From the NCBI RefSeq assembly GCF_000969445.1, contig NZ_JZEY01000061.1:1041501-1105500 (forward strand): a DNA stretch of 64,000 nt, written 5' to 3'. The DNA is from Devosia chinhatensis (GTDB taxonomy: Bacteria; Pseudomonadota; Alphaproteobacteria; Rhizobiales; Devosiaceae). The position numbers were made by a program, and so were the translations under genes. The notes under the pieces were generated by a model. It was not told the origin of the DNA and made no database searches. It saw only the letters and a program-made list of their open reading frames with translations. Positions within the stretch are counted from its first letter, which is position 1. Every line of letters begins with the position of its first letter. This document shows positions 27,310 to 36,292 of this stretch, piece by piece.

Positions 27310-28413
27310 TTACGCCCGTCCACCACGGACGGACGGATGCCAGAAGGTGACGCCCCTTTCGATGAGGGCGATCACCCCGTAGAAGGCGGACCCCGCGACC
27401 GCCGCAACAGCGATCTCCGCCCAGACCAGGTCGATGGCGAGACGCCCCACCCCGGTCGATATCCGGAAGCCCATTCCCACGACGGGCGTCCCGAAGAATT
27501 CCGCTACGATTGCGCCGATCAAGGCCAGAGTCGAGTTGATCTTGAGGGCGTTGAAGATAAACGGCCCCGCGGCGGGCAGGCGTAGCTTGAAAAGTGTCTG
27601 CCAATAGGACGCAGCATAGGTGCGCATCAGGTCGCGCTCCATCACCGAGGCGGCATTGAGCCCGGCGACGGTGTTGACCAGCATGGGAAAGAAGGTCATC
27701 GCCACGACGACAGCCGCCTTCGATTGCCAGTCGAAGCCGAACCACATCACCATGATCGGTGCGATGCCGATAATGGGCAGAGCCGACATGAAATTGCCGA
27801 TCGGCATGATCCCGGCCTTGAGGAAAGGCGAGCGGTCGACGAGGATCGCAACGCCCAGTCCCGCCAGGCACCCGATGGCATAGCCGGGCAGGACCGACCG
27901 GATGAAGGTCTGCACGAAATCGGCCCAGAGGATGCCGGTCTCGGCCGCCATGCGCGCTCCGATGGCCGAGGGCGGCGGCAAGAGCACGGCCGGCACGTTC
28001 GCCCCTCGTGTCACCACTTCCCACATCGCCAGCAGCGCCAGCCCGAAGATTACGGGAATGATCAGGCTGGTGCCGGTTTCCGGCAATGTGCCGGCGCGGA
28101 TCGCCGCCGACAGGCGTTCGACGAACAGCCAGGCGAAGGCCCAGGCCGAGAACAGCGCCAGCCAGTGATGCAGCGGCATCGACGCGCCCTGTGGCAGGGA
28201 GGCAATCAGCGCCACCGCTCCGAAGATTGCTATCAGCCCGTCGAGCCAGAGGCTCAGCGGCTTGGCGAGCCGGAACAGGGGGAGCGTCGCCAGGACAAAG
28301 AAGATGAGCACGAGCGGCGCATTGCCGAGCGTCGGAAGGCTGAGGGCAAGGCCCAGCATGGCGGCGCCCCCGCCGACCAGCAGCAGATAGAGTTGCAGAT
28401 TGGACAGCCTCAT
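27310..28413 (-). CDS. ABC transporter permease (pyrimidine-type importer)
   Basis: 367 residues, longer than a minimal permease because ~120 residues with four extra N-terminal hydrophobic segments precede the core. The BPD_transp_1 core includes the EAA loop (MRTYAASYWQTLFKLRLPAAGPFIFNALKI), the contact site for the ATPase. Its ATG overlaps the stop of the upstream permease as ATGA, so the two are translationally coupled. It forms a heterodimer channel with that protein. Confidence 0.93.
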   Translation of the reverse strand: MRLSNLQLYLLLVGGGAAMLGLALSLPTLGNAPLVLIFFVLATLPLFRLAKPLSLWLDGLIAIFGAVALIASLPQGASMPLHHWLALFSAWAFAWLFVERLSAAIRAGTLPETGTSLIIPVIFGLALLAMWEVVTRGANVPAVLLPPPSAIGARMAAETGILWADFVQTFIRSVLPGYAIGCLAGLGVAILVDRSPFLKAGIMPIGNFMSALPIIGIAPIMVMWFGFDWQSKAAVVVAMTFFPMLVNTVAGLNAASVMERDLMRTYAASYWQTLFKLRLPAAGPFIFNALKINSTLALIGAIVAEFFGTPVVGMGFRISTGVGRLAIDLVWAEIAVAAVAGSAFYGVIALIERGVTFWHPSVRGGRA

Positions 28414-29276
28414 GCCCGCACCCCCATCCGGCCGTTGACCCATTTCTCGGTGCTGCCGACAATCGCCACCAGCACGGCGGCAAGGCCGGCCGCGATGAAC
28501 AGCGCCGCCCAGATCTGGATCGTCTGACCATTATAGGAGCCGGTCAGAAGCCGCACGCCCAGCCCCCCGCCCGAAGCATTGGAGAGTTCGGCCACCACCG
28601 CCCCGATCAGCGAAATGGCGATCCCCACCTTCATCGACGCAAAAAGGAAGGGAATGGCGGCAGGCCAGCGCAATTTCCAGAATGTCTGCCAGGGCGTGGC
28701 ATCATAGGTGCGCATCAGGTCAAGCTGGATACCTTCGGGAGAGCGCAGGCCCTTGACCATGCCGACCACCACCGGGAAAAAGCTCAGATACATCGAGATC
28801 AGCGATTTGGGCACGAGGCCGGTCAGTCCCACCGCGCCCAGCCCCACCACCACCATGGGGGCGACGGCGAGAATGGGGATGGTCTGGCTGGCGATGATCC
28901 AGGGCATCAGCGAGCGGTCGGATGCATCGTTGTGGATGATGGCGACGGCGAGGGCCACGCCCAGAACCGTGCCCAAGGCAAAGCCCAAAAGCGTCGCCGA
29001 GAGCGTGATCCAGGCGTGATAGGCCAGCGAACGCCGCGAGGTGAATTCCAGCCCGATCGTGGCATTCCAGATTTCGGTAGCCACCTGATGCGGCGCCGGC
29101 AGGACCGGCTTGTCCTGCGCCCAGGTCTGCTGTGCGAAATCGAGCAAAGCCACGTTTTCAAGGCCCGCGCGGGTATTGAGCGTATTCTGCCAGGGTGCAT
29201 TCATATGCACGGCCATGGCGTACCAGAAGAGGCCGATGGCAGCGAGAACGGTGAGAACGGGGATGATGCGGGTCAT
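28410..29276 (-). CDS. ABC transporter permease (pyrimidine-type importer)
   Basis: 288 residues, about six membrane segments. The EAA loop is MRTYDATPWQTFWKLRWPAAIPFLFASMKVG. The N-terminal periplasmic loop (~residues 25-85) before the core matches permeases of the SsuC/ThiX group paired with NMT1/THI5-like binding proteins. The ATG at 29276 starts MTRIIPVLTVL, directly before the first helix. It lies 40 bp after the ATPase gene and ends in a 4-bp overlap with the next permease. Confidence 0.93.
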   Translation of the reverse strand: MTRIIPVLTVLAAIGLFWYAMAVHMNAPWQNTLNTRAGLENVALLDFAQQTWAQDKPVLPAPHQVATEIWNATIGLEFTSRRSLAYHAWITLSATLLGFALGTVLGVALAVAIIHNDASDRSLMPWIIASQTIPILAVAPMVVVGLGAVGLTGLVPKSLISMYLSFFPVVVGMVKGLRSPEGIQLDLMRTYDATPWQTFWKLRWPAAIPFLFASMKVGIAISLIGAVVAELSNASGGGLGVRLLTGSYNGQTIQIWAALFIAAGLAAVLVAIVGSTEKWVNGRMGVRA

Positions 29277-29316
29277 GCGCACCGGTCCCTGCACGGGGGA
29301 TAGGTGAGGCCCCCCA

Positions 29317-30153
29317 TCAAACCATCCCCTCGTCATAGCTATGCCCGGCTCTGAGCCCGTCGCGCACCCGCGCCGCGATCTCCAGAAATTCCGGTGTCTC
29401 GCGGATATCGAGCGGGCGTTCCCGGGGAAGTGGCGACTCGATCACGTCGGTCACGCGCCCCGGGCGCGGCGACATCACCACGATCTTGGTGGATAGATAG
29501 ACCGCCTCGGGGATCGAGTGGGTGACAAAGCAGATGGTCTTTTGCGTCCGCTCCCAGAGCTTGAGCAGTTCGGAATTGAGATGGTCGCGGACGATTTCGT
29601 CCAGTGCCCCGAACGGCTCGTCCATCAGGAGGAGATCGGCATCGAAGGAAAGAGCCCGGGCTATGGAGGCGCGCTGCTGCATGCCCCCCGACAATTGCCA
29701 GGGATATTTTTGCTCGAAGCCCGAGAGATTGACGAGGTCCATGGTCCGCTTGATACGCTCGTCCTGCTGGGCCTTCGAATAGCCCATGATCTCGAGCGGC
29801 AGCGCGACGTTCTTTTCGATCGTGCGCCAGGGATAAAGCGCCGCCGCCTGGAACACATAGCCATAGGCCCGATCCTTGCGCGCATTCTCTGCCGTCTGGC
29901 CGTTGACGGTCAGCGTGCCTGATGTCGGTTTTTCGAGGTCGGCAATCGTGCGCAGGAAAGTGGTCTTGCCGCAGCCCGAGGGGCCGATGAAGGAAACGAA
30001 GTCGCCCTTGTTGATGGTGAGGTTGACGTCGCTCAGAGCCACAACGTCGCCGTCGCCGGTCGGAAAGGTGAGGCCGAGATTGCGCGCCTCTACGACCGGG
30101 GCGCTCTCGCCCGGTGCAAGTGCCGCAGGATGACTGGACGACGTATCGGACAA
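29317..30153 (-). CDS. ABC transporter ATP-binding protein (pyrimidine-type importer)
   Basis: 278 residues with Walker A GPSGCGKTT (~57-65), Q-loop YVFQAAALYPW, signature LSGGMQQRASIARAL, Walker B LLLMDEPFGALD and H-loop VTHSIPEAV, all intact. It is of the SsuB/TauB group. The start codon is TTG at 30153, supported by GAGGGG 8 bases upstream and by no better start. A 188-bp spacer separates it from dihydropyrimidinase, so it may have its own promoter there; I could not identify one. Confidence 0.93.
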   Translation of the reverse strand: MSDTSSSHPAALAPGESAPVVEARNLGLTFPTGDGDVVALSDVNLTINKGDFVSFIGPSGCGKTTFLRTIADLEKPTSGTLTVNGQTAENARKDRAYGYVFQAAALYPWRTIEKNVALPLEIMGYSKAQQDERIKRTMDLVNLSGFEQKYPWQLSGGMQQRASIARALSFDADLLLMDEPFGALDEIVRDHLNSELLKLWERTQKTICFVTHSIPEAVYLSTKIVVMSPRPGRVTDVIESPLPRERPLDIRETPEFLEIAARVRDGLRAGHSYDEGMV

Positions 30154-30341
30154 AAGTTCGGCCCCTCAAAACTCGTTGCACGAAAGGAGGCGGGGCGTCT
30201 TCATCCCGCCATCCCGATCGCGCTTGCCTTTGGCAAGTTCATTGCAAGACCCATGCCGATCTCCGCAGATGCAGGATTTTTATCCCTTTTCATCCCGCCC
30301 TTTTCGGCATGTGCCTCCTTTTTCATCAGCATGGCTTTCGG

Positions 30342-31793
30342 CTAAACACCTGTCGCCGGAATGCCGCTGCGCTCCACCTTGCGCGGCGCGACGATTTCCT
30401 TCCACTGGCTAAGCGCCCGGTTCACCGGGTTTTTCGCCTCGCGCGCCACGAACTTGCCATGTCCCGGCTCCGCCTTGACCTCGTTCTCGACGATGGACAC
30501 CTTGCCCCGGCTCAGCACGAAGCGCGGCAGGCCGGTGACCTCGAAGCCTTCGAACACATTGTAGTCGATGACCGACTGCTGGTTCTTGGCGCTGATGGTC
30601 TGGCTGCGCTTGGGGTCCCACACGACGATATCGGCATCGGCACCGACCATCACCGCTCCCTTCTTCGGGTACATATTGAGGATCTTGGCGATATTGGTCG
30701 AGGTCACCGCCACGAATTCATTGGGCGTCAGCCGCCCGGTATTGACCCCCGCGGTCCAGAGCACCGGCAGCCGATCCTCGAGACCGCCCGTGCCATTGGG
30801 GATCTTGGCGAAATTGCCGATGCCGGTGCGCTTCTGTTCGCTGGTGAAGGCGCAATGGTCGGTGGCCACGCAGGAAAGCGAGCCTGCCTGCAGCCCGGCC
30901 CAGAGCGAATCCTGATGGCTCTTGTTGCGGAAGGGCGGCGACATCACCCGGCGTGCCGCATGGTCCCAGTCGGGATTGAAATATTCGCTTTCATCCAGCG
31001 TCAGGTGCTGGATTAGCGGCTCGCCATAGACGCGCATGCCCTTCTGCCGCGCCCGGCGAATGGCCTCATGCGCCTGTTCGCAGCTCGTATGCACCACATA
31101 GAGCGGCACGCCGGCCATGTCGGCGATCATGATGGCGCGATTGGTGGCTTCGCCCTCGACTTCCGGCGGGCGCGAATAGGCGTGGCCTTCGGGCCCATTA
31201 TTGCCTTCGGCCAGCAGCTTTGCCGTCATGGCCGCGACGACGTCGCCGTTTTCGGCGTGGACCAGGGGCAGGGCCCCCAGTGCCGCGCAACGCTGGAATG
31301 ACGCGAACATCTCGTCGTCATTGACCATCAGCGCGCCCTTATAGGCCATGAAATGCTTGAAACTGGTAATGCCCCGATCCACCACCTCGGCCATCTCGTT
31401 GAACACCTGTTCGCCCCACCAGGTGATGGCCATGTGGAAGGAATAATCGGCTGAGGCCTTGCCGGTCTTGTTGTCCCACATCTTGAGCGCGTCCAGCAGG
31501 CTCTGGTCGGGATTGGGCAGGCAGAAATCCACCACCATGGTGGTTCCGCCCGCCAGCCCCGCCCGGGTGCCGCTCTCGAAATCATCGGCCGAATAGGTGC
31601 CCATGAACGGCATTTCGAGATGGGTATGCGGATCGATCCCCCCCGGCATGACATAGCAGCCGCTTGCGTCCAGCACTTCGTCGCCGGAAAGGTTCTGCCC
31701 GATCTCGACGATCACATCGCCCTCGATCCTGACATCGGCTTCATAGCTGAGATCGGCAGTAACAACCGTGCCGCCCTTGATGACTGTGCTCAT
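30342..31793 (-). CDS. hydA: dihydropyrimidinase (D-hydantoinase)
   Basis: 483 residues. The amidohydrolase metal site is present: DPHTHLE (His56, His58), the carboxylated Lys152 in SFKHFMAYKG, HAENGD and YVVHTSCEQ, and catalytic Asp in SCVATDHCAFT. It opens dihydrouracil or dihydrothymine to N-carbamoyl-beta-alanine or its methyl analogue, the second step of reductive pyrimidine catabolism. The start is the ATG at 31793 (AGGGAACG upstream). Neighbours are the carbamoyl hydrolase upstream and the importer downstream. Confidence 0.95.
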   Translation of the reverse strand: MSTVIKGGTVVTADLSYEADVRIEGDVIVEIGQNLSGDEVLDASGCYVMPGGIDPHTHLEMPFMGTYSADDFESGTRAGLAGGTTMVVDFCLPNPDQSLLDALKMWDNKTGKASADYSFHMAITWWGEQVFNEMAEVVDRGITSFKHFMAYKGALMVNDDEMFASFQRCAALGALPLVHAENGDVVAAMTAKLLAEGNNGPEGHAYSRPPEVEGEATNRAIMIADMAGVPLYVVHTSCEQAHEAIRRARQKGMRVYGEPLIQHLTLDESEYFNPDWDHAARRVMSPPFRNKSHQDSLWAGLQAGSLSCVATDHCAFTSEQKRTGIGNFAKIPNGTGGLEDRLPVLWTAGVNTGRLTPNEFVAVTSTNIAKILNMYPKKGAVMVGADADIVVWDPKRSQTISAKNQQSVIDYNVFEGFEVTGLPRFVLSRGKVSIVENEVKAEPGHGKFVAREAKNPVNRALSQWKEIVAPRKVERSGIPATGV

Positions 31794-31819
31794 AATTCGT
31801 TCCCTGTCCTTATAGTCTG

Positions 31820-31854
31820 CCCGTCCGCGCGCCTTCTCCTGAGCGCGGAACGGG
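31820..31854 (-). other. intercistronic hairpin upstream of dihydropyrimidinase
   Basis: CCCGTCCGCGC and GCGCGGAACGGG pair with one bulged base around a 12-nt loop. No T-run follows on the minus strand. It is probably an mRNA-stabilising or processing structure between the hydrolase and hydA genes. Confidence 0.45.
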
Positions 31855-31869
31855 TCCGAATTCTTCGGT

Positions 31870-33120
31870 TTAGTCCACGATCTCCGCCGTCTCCAAGACT
31901 GCATGCAGCAGCACGTCACATCCCGCCGCCGCCCATTCGGGCGAAATTTCCTCGGCCTCGTTATGCGATAGCCCATCGACACAGGGGCACATGATCATCG
32001 TTGCCGGCGCTACCTTTGCCGCCCAGCAGGCATCGTGGCCGGCGCCCGAAATCACGTTCATATGGCTATAGCCCAGCTTTTCGGCCGCCGAGCGCACCCG
32101 GCCCACCAGCGTCGGATCGAACGTCACAGGATCGAAATGCCCGATCGCCTCGACCGCGCAGCCGACCCCGATTCCGGCGCAGATCTCGGCCGCGCGCTTT
32201 TCTATCGTCGCCCGCATGCCGTTGAGCTTGTCGATATCAGGCGAGCGGATATCGACGGTGAACACAACCTTGGCCGGCAGCACATTGCGCGAATTGGGCG
32301 TGAATTTGACCTGGCCAACGCCACCGACAGCGCCGGGCTGCGCCGCCATGGCCACCTCCTGCACCATCTCGATGATCCGCGACATGGCAAGGCCCGCATT
32401 GACGCGCATGGTCATCGGTGTCGAGCCGGTGTGAGCCTCCTTGCCGGTCAGGGTGAATTCGAGCCACCACAGCCCCTGGCAATGGGTGACGACGCCGATC
32501 TGTTTTTCCTCGGCCTCGAGGATGGGCCCCTGCTCGATGTGATATTCGAAATAGGCGTGCATTTTCCGCGCGCCGACCTCTTCGTCGCCCACCCAGCCAA
32601 TGCGCTCCAGTTCTTCGCCGAACGTCTTTCCGTCCATGTCCTGCCGCGCATAGGCGTGGTCGATGGGGATGACACCGGCAAAAACGCCCGAGGCCAGCAT
32701 GGCCGGGGCGAAACGCGCGCCTTCCTCATTGGTCCAGTTGGTGACGACGATGGGGTGTTTTGTCTTGATGCCGAGATCATTCATCGAGCGCACGACTTCG
32801 AGGCCGGCCAGCACACCGAGCACGCCATCATATTTGCCGCCCGTGGGCTGGGTATCGAGATGGGAGCCGATATAGACGGGCAGCGCATCGGGGTCGCTGC
32901 CGGGCCGGGTCATGAACATGGTGCCCATCTTGTCGACACCCATGGTGAGGCCCGCCTCTTCGCACCAGCGCTGGAACAGCGCGCGGCCCTGCCTGTCCTC
33001 GTCGGTCAGCGTCTGCCGGTTATTGCCCCCGGCAATGCCCGGCCCGATCTTGGCCATGTCCATCAGGCTCTCCCAGAGCCGTTCGCCATTGATCCGAAGG
33101 TTTTCGCCGGGAGAGGTCAT
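31870..33120 (-). CDS. Zn-dependent N-carbamoyl hydrolase, beta-ureidopropionase (PydC) type
   Basis: 416 residues of the M20/allantoate-amidohydrolase (hydantoinase/carbamoylase) family. Metal ligands appear in IGSHLDTQPTGGKYDGVLG (His, Asp), TNEEGARF (Glu), YFEYHIEQGP (His) and a late His in DGLSHNEAEE. The substrate-clamp HTGSTPM is present. Sequence alone cannot separate beta-ureidopropionase from allantoate amidohydrolase. Its position beside dihydropyrimidinase makes hydrolysis of N-carbamoyl-beta-alanine to beta-alanine, CO2 and NH3 the best call. The ATG at 33120 is chosen; its Shine-Dalgarno is weak. Confidence 0.9.
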   Translation of the reverse strand: MTSPGENLRINGERLWESLMDMAKIGPGIAGGNNRQTLTDEDRQGRALFQRWCEEAGLTMGVDKMGTMFMTRPGSDPDALPVYIGSHLDTQPTGGKYDGVLGVLAGLEVVRSMNDLGIKTKHPIVVTNWTNEEGARFAPAMLASGVFAGVIPIDHAYARQDMDGKTFGEELERIGWVGDEEVGARKMHAYFEYHIEQGPILEAEEKQIGVVTHCQGLWWLEFTLTGKEAHTGSTPMTMRVNAGLAMSRIIEMVQEVAMAAQPGAVGGVGQVKFTPNSRNVLPAKVVFTVDIRSPDIDKLNGMRATIEKRAAEICAGIGVGCAVEAIGHFDPVTFDPTLVGRVRSAAEKLGYSHMNVISGAGHDACWAAKVAPATMIMCPCVDGLSHNEAEEISPEWAAAGCDVLLHAVLETAEIVD

Positions 33121-33144
33121 GCTGCGTGCTCGTAAAATAGATCG

Positions 33145-33186
33145 AAACAAAAAGCCCCGCCGTCGCGGTGCAGCGAGCGGCAGGGC
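33145..33186 (-). terminator. intrinsic terminator downstream of mmsA
   Basis: On the minus strand GCCCTGCCG pairs with CGGCGGGGC, with an inner TCGC/GCGA and a 6-nt loop, then TTTTTGTTT. It separates mmsA from the hydrolase gene, so the latter probably depends on read-through or a promoter in the ~30 bp before its ATG. Confidence 0.85.
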
Positions 33187-33277
33187 CAGAAGGAAGAGAG
33201 AGGGAGCGGATATTGCCCGCTCCGCAAGGAGTGAGAAAAGACGGTCAGCGATTTGAAAGCGACGCTGACCATGTTTC

Positions 33278-34774
33278 CTACTTCACACTCGGGAAGGAAA
33301 ATTCCGCGCCGCCCTTGATGCCGGCGGGCCAGCGGGTGGTGACGGTTTTGAGGCGGGTATAGAAATGCACGCCCTCGGGTCCGTAGATGGAGTGATCGCC
33401 GAACAGGCTCCTCTTCCAGCCGCCGAAGGAGTGATAGGCCACCGGTACCGGGATCGGCACGTTGATGCCCACCATGCCCACTTCGATCTTGTCGGCAAAT
33501 TCACGGGCGGCGTCGCCGTCGCGGGTGAAGATCGCCGTGCCATTGGCATATTCGTGGCCATGGATCAGGTCGACTGCATCCTGGAAGCTGTCGCGGCGCA
33601 CGACCGAGAGGACCGGCCCGAAAATCTCGTCCTTGTAGATGTCCATATGCGGCTCGACATTGTCGAACAAAGTGCCGCCGACATAATAGCCGTTCTCGTA
33701 GCCCTGAAGCGTAAAGCCGCGGCCATCGACCACGAGCTTTGCGCCCTGTTCTTCGCCCTTGTCGATATAGCCCACGATCTTGTCGCGGTGCATCTTGGTG
33801 ACGACAGGACCCATTTCGGCGTCCTTGTCGGTCGCAGGACCGATCTTGAGGCTTTCGACGCGGGGCTTGAGCTTTGCCACCAGCGCATCGGCCGTCTCCT
33901 GGCCCACCGGCACCGCCACCGAGATCGCCATGCAGCGCTCGCCGGCCGAGCCGTATCCGGCGCCCATCAATGCGTCCGCAGCCTGATCGAGATCGGCGTC
34001 CGGCATGATGATCATGTGGTTCTTGGCGCCGCCCAGCGCCTGGACGCGCTTACCGGCCTTGGTGCCGCGCTGATAGACATACTCGGCGATCGGCGTGGAG
34101 CCGACGAAAGAGACCGCCTTGATGTCGGCATGGTCGAGAATGCCGTCGACCATTTCCTTGTCGCCGTGGATGACCTGCAGGATGCCTTCGGGAAGGCCGG
34201 CTTCCATGAAGAGGTTCCAGGCCAGCATCGGCGCAGACGGGTCGCGCTCGGAAGGCTTGAGGATGAAGGCATTGCCGCAGGCAATGGCCGCCGGATACAT
34301 CCACATCGGCACCATGGCCGGGAAGTTGAACGGGGTGATGCCCGCAACCACGCCCAGCGGTTGGCGGTCGGAATAGGAGTCGATATTGGGCCCGACATTG
34401 CGGGAGAATTCGCCCTTGAGCAGATGCGGAATGCCGCAGGCGAAATCCACGCAGTCGATGCCGCGCGCCACTTCGCCCAGGGCATCGTCGTGCACCTTGC
34501 CGTGTTCCTTGGAAATCTCGCGCGCCAGATCGTCGGCATATTGGTCGAGCAATGCCTTGAACTTGAACATGACGCGCGCCCGTTTCATCGGCGGGGTGGC
34601 GCCCCAGGCGACCTGTGCCTTGACGGCATTGGCCACGGCCTGGTCAAGCTCTGCCAGTGTGGACAGCGGCAGTTCTGCGCTTTGTTCGCCCGTTGCGGGG
34701 TTGAAGACCGGCACGCGACGCGTCGATGACGATACGGAACGCTTTCCGCCGATGGCATTCTCGATGATCTGCAT
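33278..34774 (-). CDS. mmsA: CoA-acylating (methyl)malonate-semialdehyde dehydrogenase
   Basis: 498 residues, ALDH fold. The MMSDH-specific features are GITPFNFPAMVPMWMYPAAIACGN, VQALGGAKNHMIIMPDAD and catalytic Cys in GSAGERCMAISVAVPVG. It converts malonate semialdehyde (from beta-alanine) to acetyl-CoA, and methylmalonate semialdehyde (from 3-aminoisobutyrate) to propionyl-CoA. So it completes uracil and thymine degradation here. AGGAGAGG lies upstream of the ATG. An inverted-repeat operator sits 31 bp before the start and a terminator follows the gene. Confidence 0.96.
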   Translation of the reverse strand: MQIIENAIGGKRSVSSSTRRVPVFNPATGEQSAELPLSTLAELDQAVANAVKAQVAWGATPPMKRARVMFKFKALLDQYADDLAREISKEHGKVHDDALGEVARGIDCVDFACGIPHLLKGEFSRNVGPNIDSYSDRQPLGVVAGITPFNFPAMVPMWMYPAAIACGNAFILKPSERDPSAPMLAWNLFMEAGLPEGILQVIHGDKEMVDGILDHADIKAVSFVGSTPIAEYVYQRGTKAGKRVQALGGAKNHMIIMPDADLDQAADALMGAGYGSAGERCMAISVAVPVGQETADALVAKLKPRVESLKIGPATDKDAEMGPVVTKMHRDKIVGYIDKGEEQGAKLVVDGRGFTLQGYENGYYVGGTLFDNVEPHMDIYKDEIFGPVLSVVRRDSFQDAVDLIHGHEYANGTAIFTRDGDAAREFADKIEVGMVGINVPIPVPVAYHSFGGWKRSLFGDHSIYGPEGVHFYTRLKTVTTRWPAGIKGGAEFSFPSVK

Positions 34775-34804
34775 CAGGCAATCCTCTCCTTGGCAGGAAT
34801 AAAA

Positions 34805-34828
34805 ATTCTATATTTGAACCTATAGAAT
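34805..34828. promoter_or_regulatory. inverted repeat upstream of mmsA, probable operator
   Basis: ATTCTATA and TATAGAAT are a perfect 8-bp inverted repeat with an 8-bp spacer. On the minus strand a possible -35 (TTGAGT, over the aminotransferase stop) and -10 (TATAGG, 18-bp spacing) place the repeat on the -10 region. A repressor site is inferred; the protein is unknown. Confidence 0.55.
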
Positions 34829-34840
34829 GTTTGTTCCATT

Positions 34841-36169
34841 TTACTCAAGCGTCTTGAGGATGCCGGCCAGGGTCGAGACGATCTGGTCGATCTGGCTCTC
34901 GCTGATGATCAGCGGTGGGCTGAGGGCGATGATGTCGCCCGTCGTGCGGATCAGAACGCCCTGTTCATAGGCCTTGAGGAAGGCCGAGAAGGCGCGCTTG
35001 GTCGGCGCCCCCTCGATCGGCTGCAATTCGATCGCCCCCACGAGCCCGATATTGCGGATATCGATGACATGGGGCAGGCCCTTGAGCGAATGAAGCCCGT
35101 CTTCCCATGCCTTGGCCAATTCTGCCCCGCGCGAGAGCAGACCTTCTTCCTTGTAGGTTTCGAGCGTGGCAAGGCCGGCGGCCGAGGCCACCGGATTGCC
35201 CGAATAGGTATAGCCGTGGAAGAACTCGATCAGATGTTCCGGCCCGGTCATGAAGGCGTCGTGGATCTCCTTGGAGACCATGACCGCGCCCATCGGAATG
35301 ACGCCATTGGTGAGGCCCTTGGCAGTGACCATGATATCGGGCGTCACGCCGAAATAATCGGCGCCGAACGGCGTGCCGAGCCGGCCATAACCGGTGATGA
35401 CCTCATCGAAAATCAGCAATATGCCGTGCTTTTTGGTGATGTCGCGCAGGCGCTTGAGATAACCCGGCGGTGGGATCAGCACGCCGGTCGAGCCGGCCAC
35501 CGGCTCGACGATGACGGCGGCGATGGTGGAGGCGTCATGCAGGGTGACGATGCGTTCGAGCTCGTCGGCCAAATCGACGCCATGCTCCGGCTCGCCGCGC
35601 GAAAAGGCATTCTGCTTGATATTGTGCGTATGGGGCATGTGGTCGACGCCGGTCAGCAGCGTGCCGAACATCTTGCGGTTGGCTACGATGCCACCCACCG
35701 AAATCCCGCCGAAATTGACGCCGTGATAGCCCCGCTCGCGCCCGATCAGCCGGGTGCGCGAACCCTGGCCGATCACCTTCTGATAGGCCAGCGCCACCTT
35801 GAGCGCGGTCTCCACCGATTCCGAGCCCGAATTGGTGAAGAGCACATGGTCCAGCCCGTCGGGCGTCAGATCGACCAGCCGGTTGGCCAGTTCGAATGCC
35901 TTGGGATGACCCATCTGGAAAGCCGGCGCGTAATCGAGTTCGGCCGCCTGTTTGGCGATGGCCTCGACGATTCTGGGACGGGCATGGCCGGCATTGACGC
36001 ACCAGAGACCCGCAGTCCCGTCCAGCACCTGACGGCCGTCGCTGGTGGTATAATGCATGTCCTTGGCGGCCACGAACATGCGCGGCGATTTCTTGAATTG
36101 CCGGTTTGCCGTAAAGGGCATCCAGAAGGCGCTGAGGTCGTTTGGCGCAACGGTGGATGAAGTGGACAC
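34841..36169 (-). CDS. class III omega-aminotransferase, beta-alanine:pyruvate type
   Basis: 442 residues, PLP fold type I. Visible are LFTNSGSESVETALKVA (PLP phosphate region), YHGVNFGGISVGG, IFDEVITGYGRLG (Asp contacting the PLP ring N) and the Schiff-base Lys in MVTAKGLTNGVIPMGAV. With mmsA next to it, transamination of beta-alanine or 3-aminoisobutyrate to the semialdehyde is the likely job. The start is GTG at 36169, with GGAG 9 bases upstream; the frame is open much further but overlaps the divergent rutR gene there. Confidence 0.92.
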   Translation of the reverse strand: MSTSSTVAPNDLSAFWMPFTANRQFKKSPRMFVAAKDMHYTTSDGRQVLDGTAGLWCVNAGHARPRIVEAIAKQAAELDYAPAFQMGHPKAFELANRLVDLTPDGLDHVLFTNSGSESVETALKVALAYQKVIGQGSRTRLIGRERGYHGVNFGGISVGGIVANRKMFGTLLTGVDHMPHTHNIKQNAFSRGEPEHGVDLADELERIVTLHDASTIAAVIVEPVAGSTGVLIPPPGYLKRLRDITKKHGILLIFDEVITGYGRLGTPFGADYFGVTPDIMVTAKGLTNGVIPMGAVMVSKEIHDAFMTGPEHLIEFFHGYTYSGNPVASAAGLATLETYKEEGLLSRGAELAKAWEDGLHSLKGLPHVIDIRNIGLVGAIELQPIEGAPTKRAFSAFLKAYEQGVLIRTTGDIIALSPPLIISESQIDQIVSTLAGILKTLE

Positions 36170-36241
36170 GAACTCTCGCTCCCGAATGTTTGGACTGGTT
36201 TCCGTTTGGGCCTTGACGCGCGCTCGCGAACCCAAGAAATT

Positions 36242-36257
36242 TTGACCAGTTGGAAAA
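36242..36257. promoter_or_regulatory. RutR-type operator
   Basis: TTGACCAGTTGGAAAA matches the RutR consensus TTGACCA-N2-TGGTCAA perfectly in the left half and as TGG in the right half. It lies between the divergent aminotransferase and rutR-like genes, 72 and 35 bp from their starts. Confidence 0.75.
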
Positions 36258-36292
36258 ATGTTAGCATCCCTACACATTCCCGCAAGGCGAAA

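Noticed and set aside
30154..30341. TPP (THI-box) riboswitch before the NMT1/THI5-like importer
   Set aside because: No CUGAGA or ACCUGAUCUGG-like conserved blocks are present; the catabolic neighbours point to pyrimidines.
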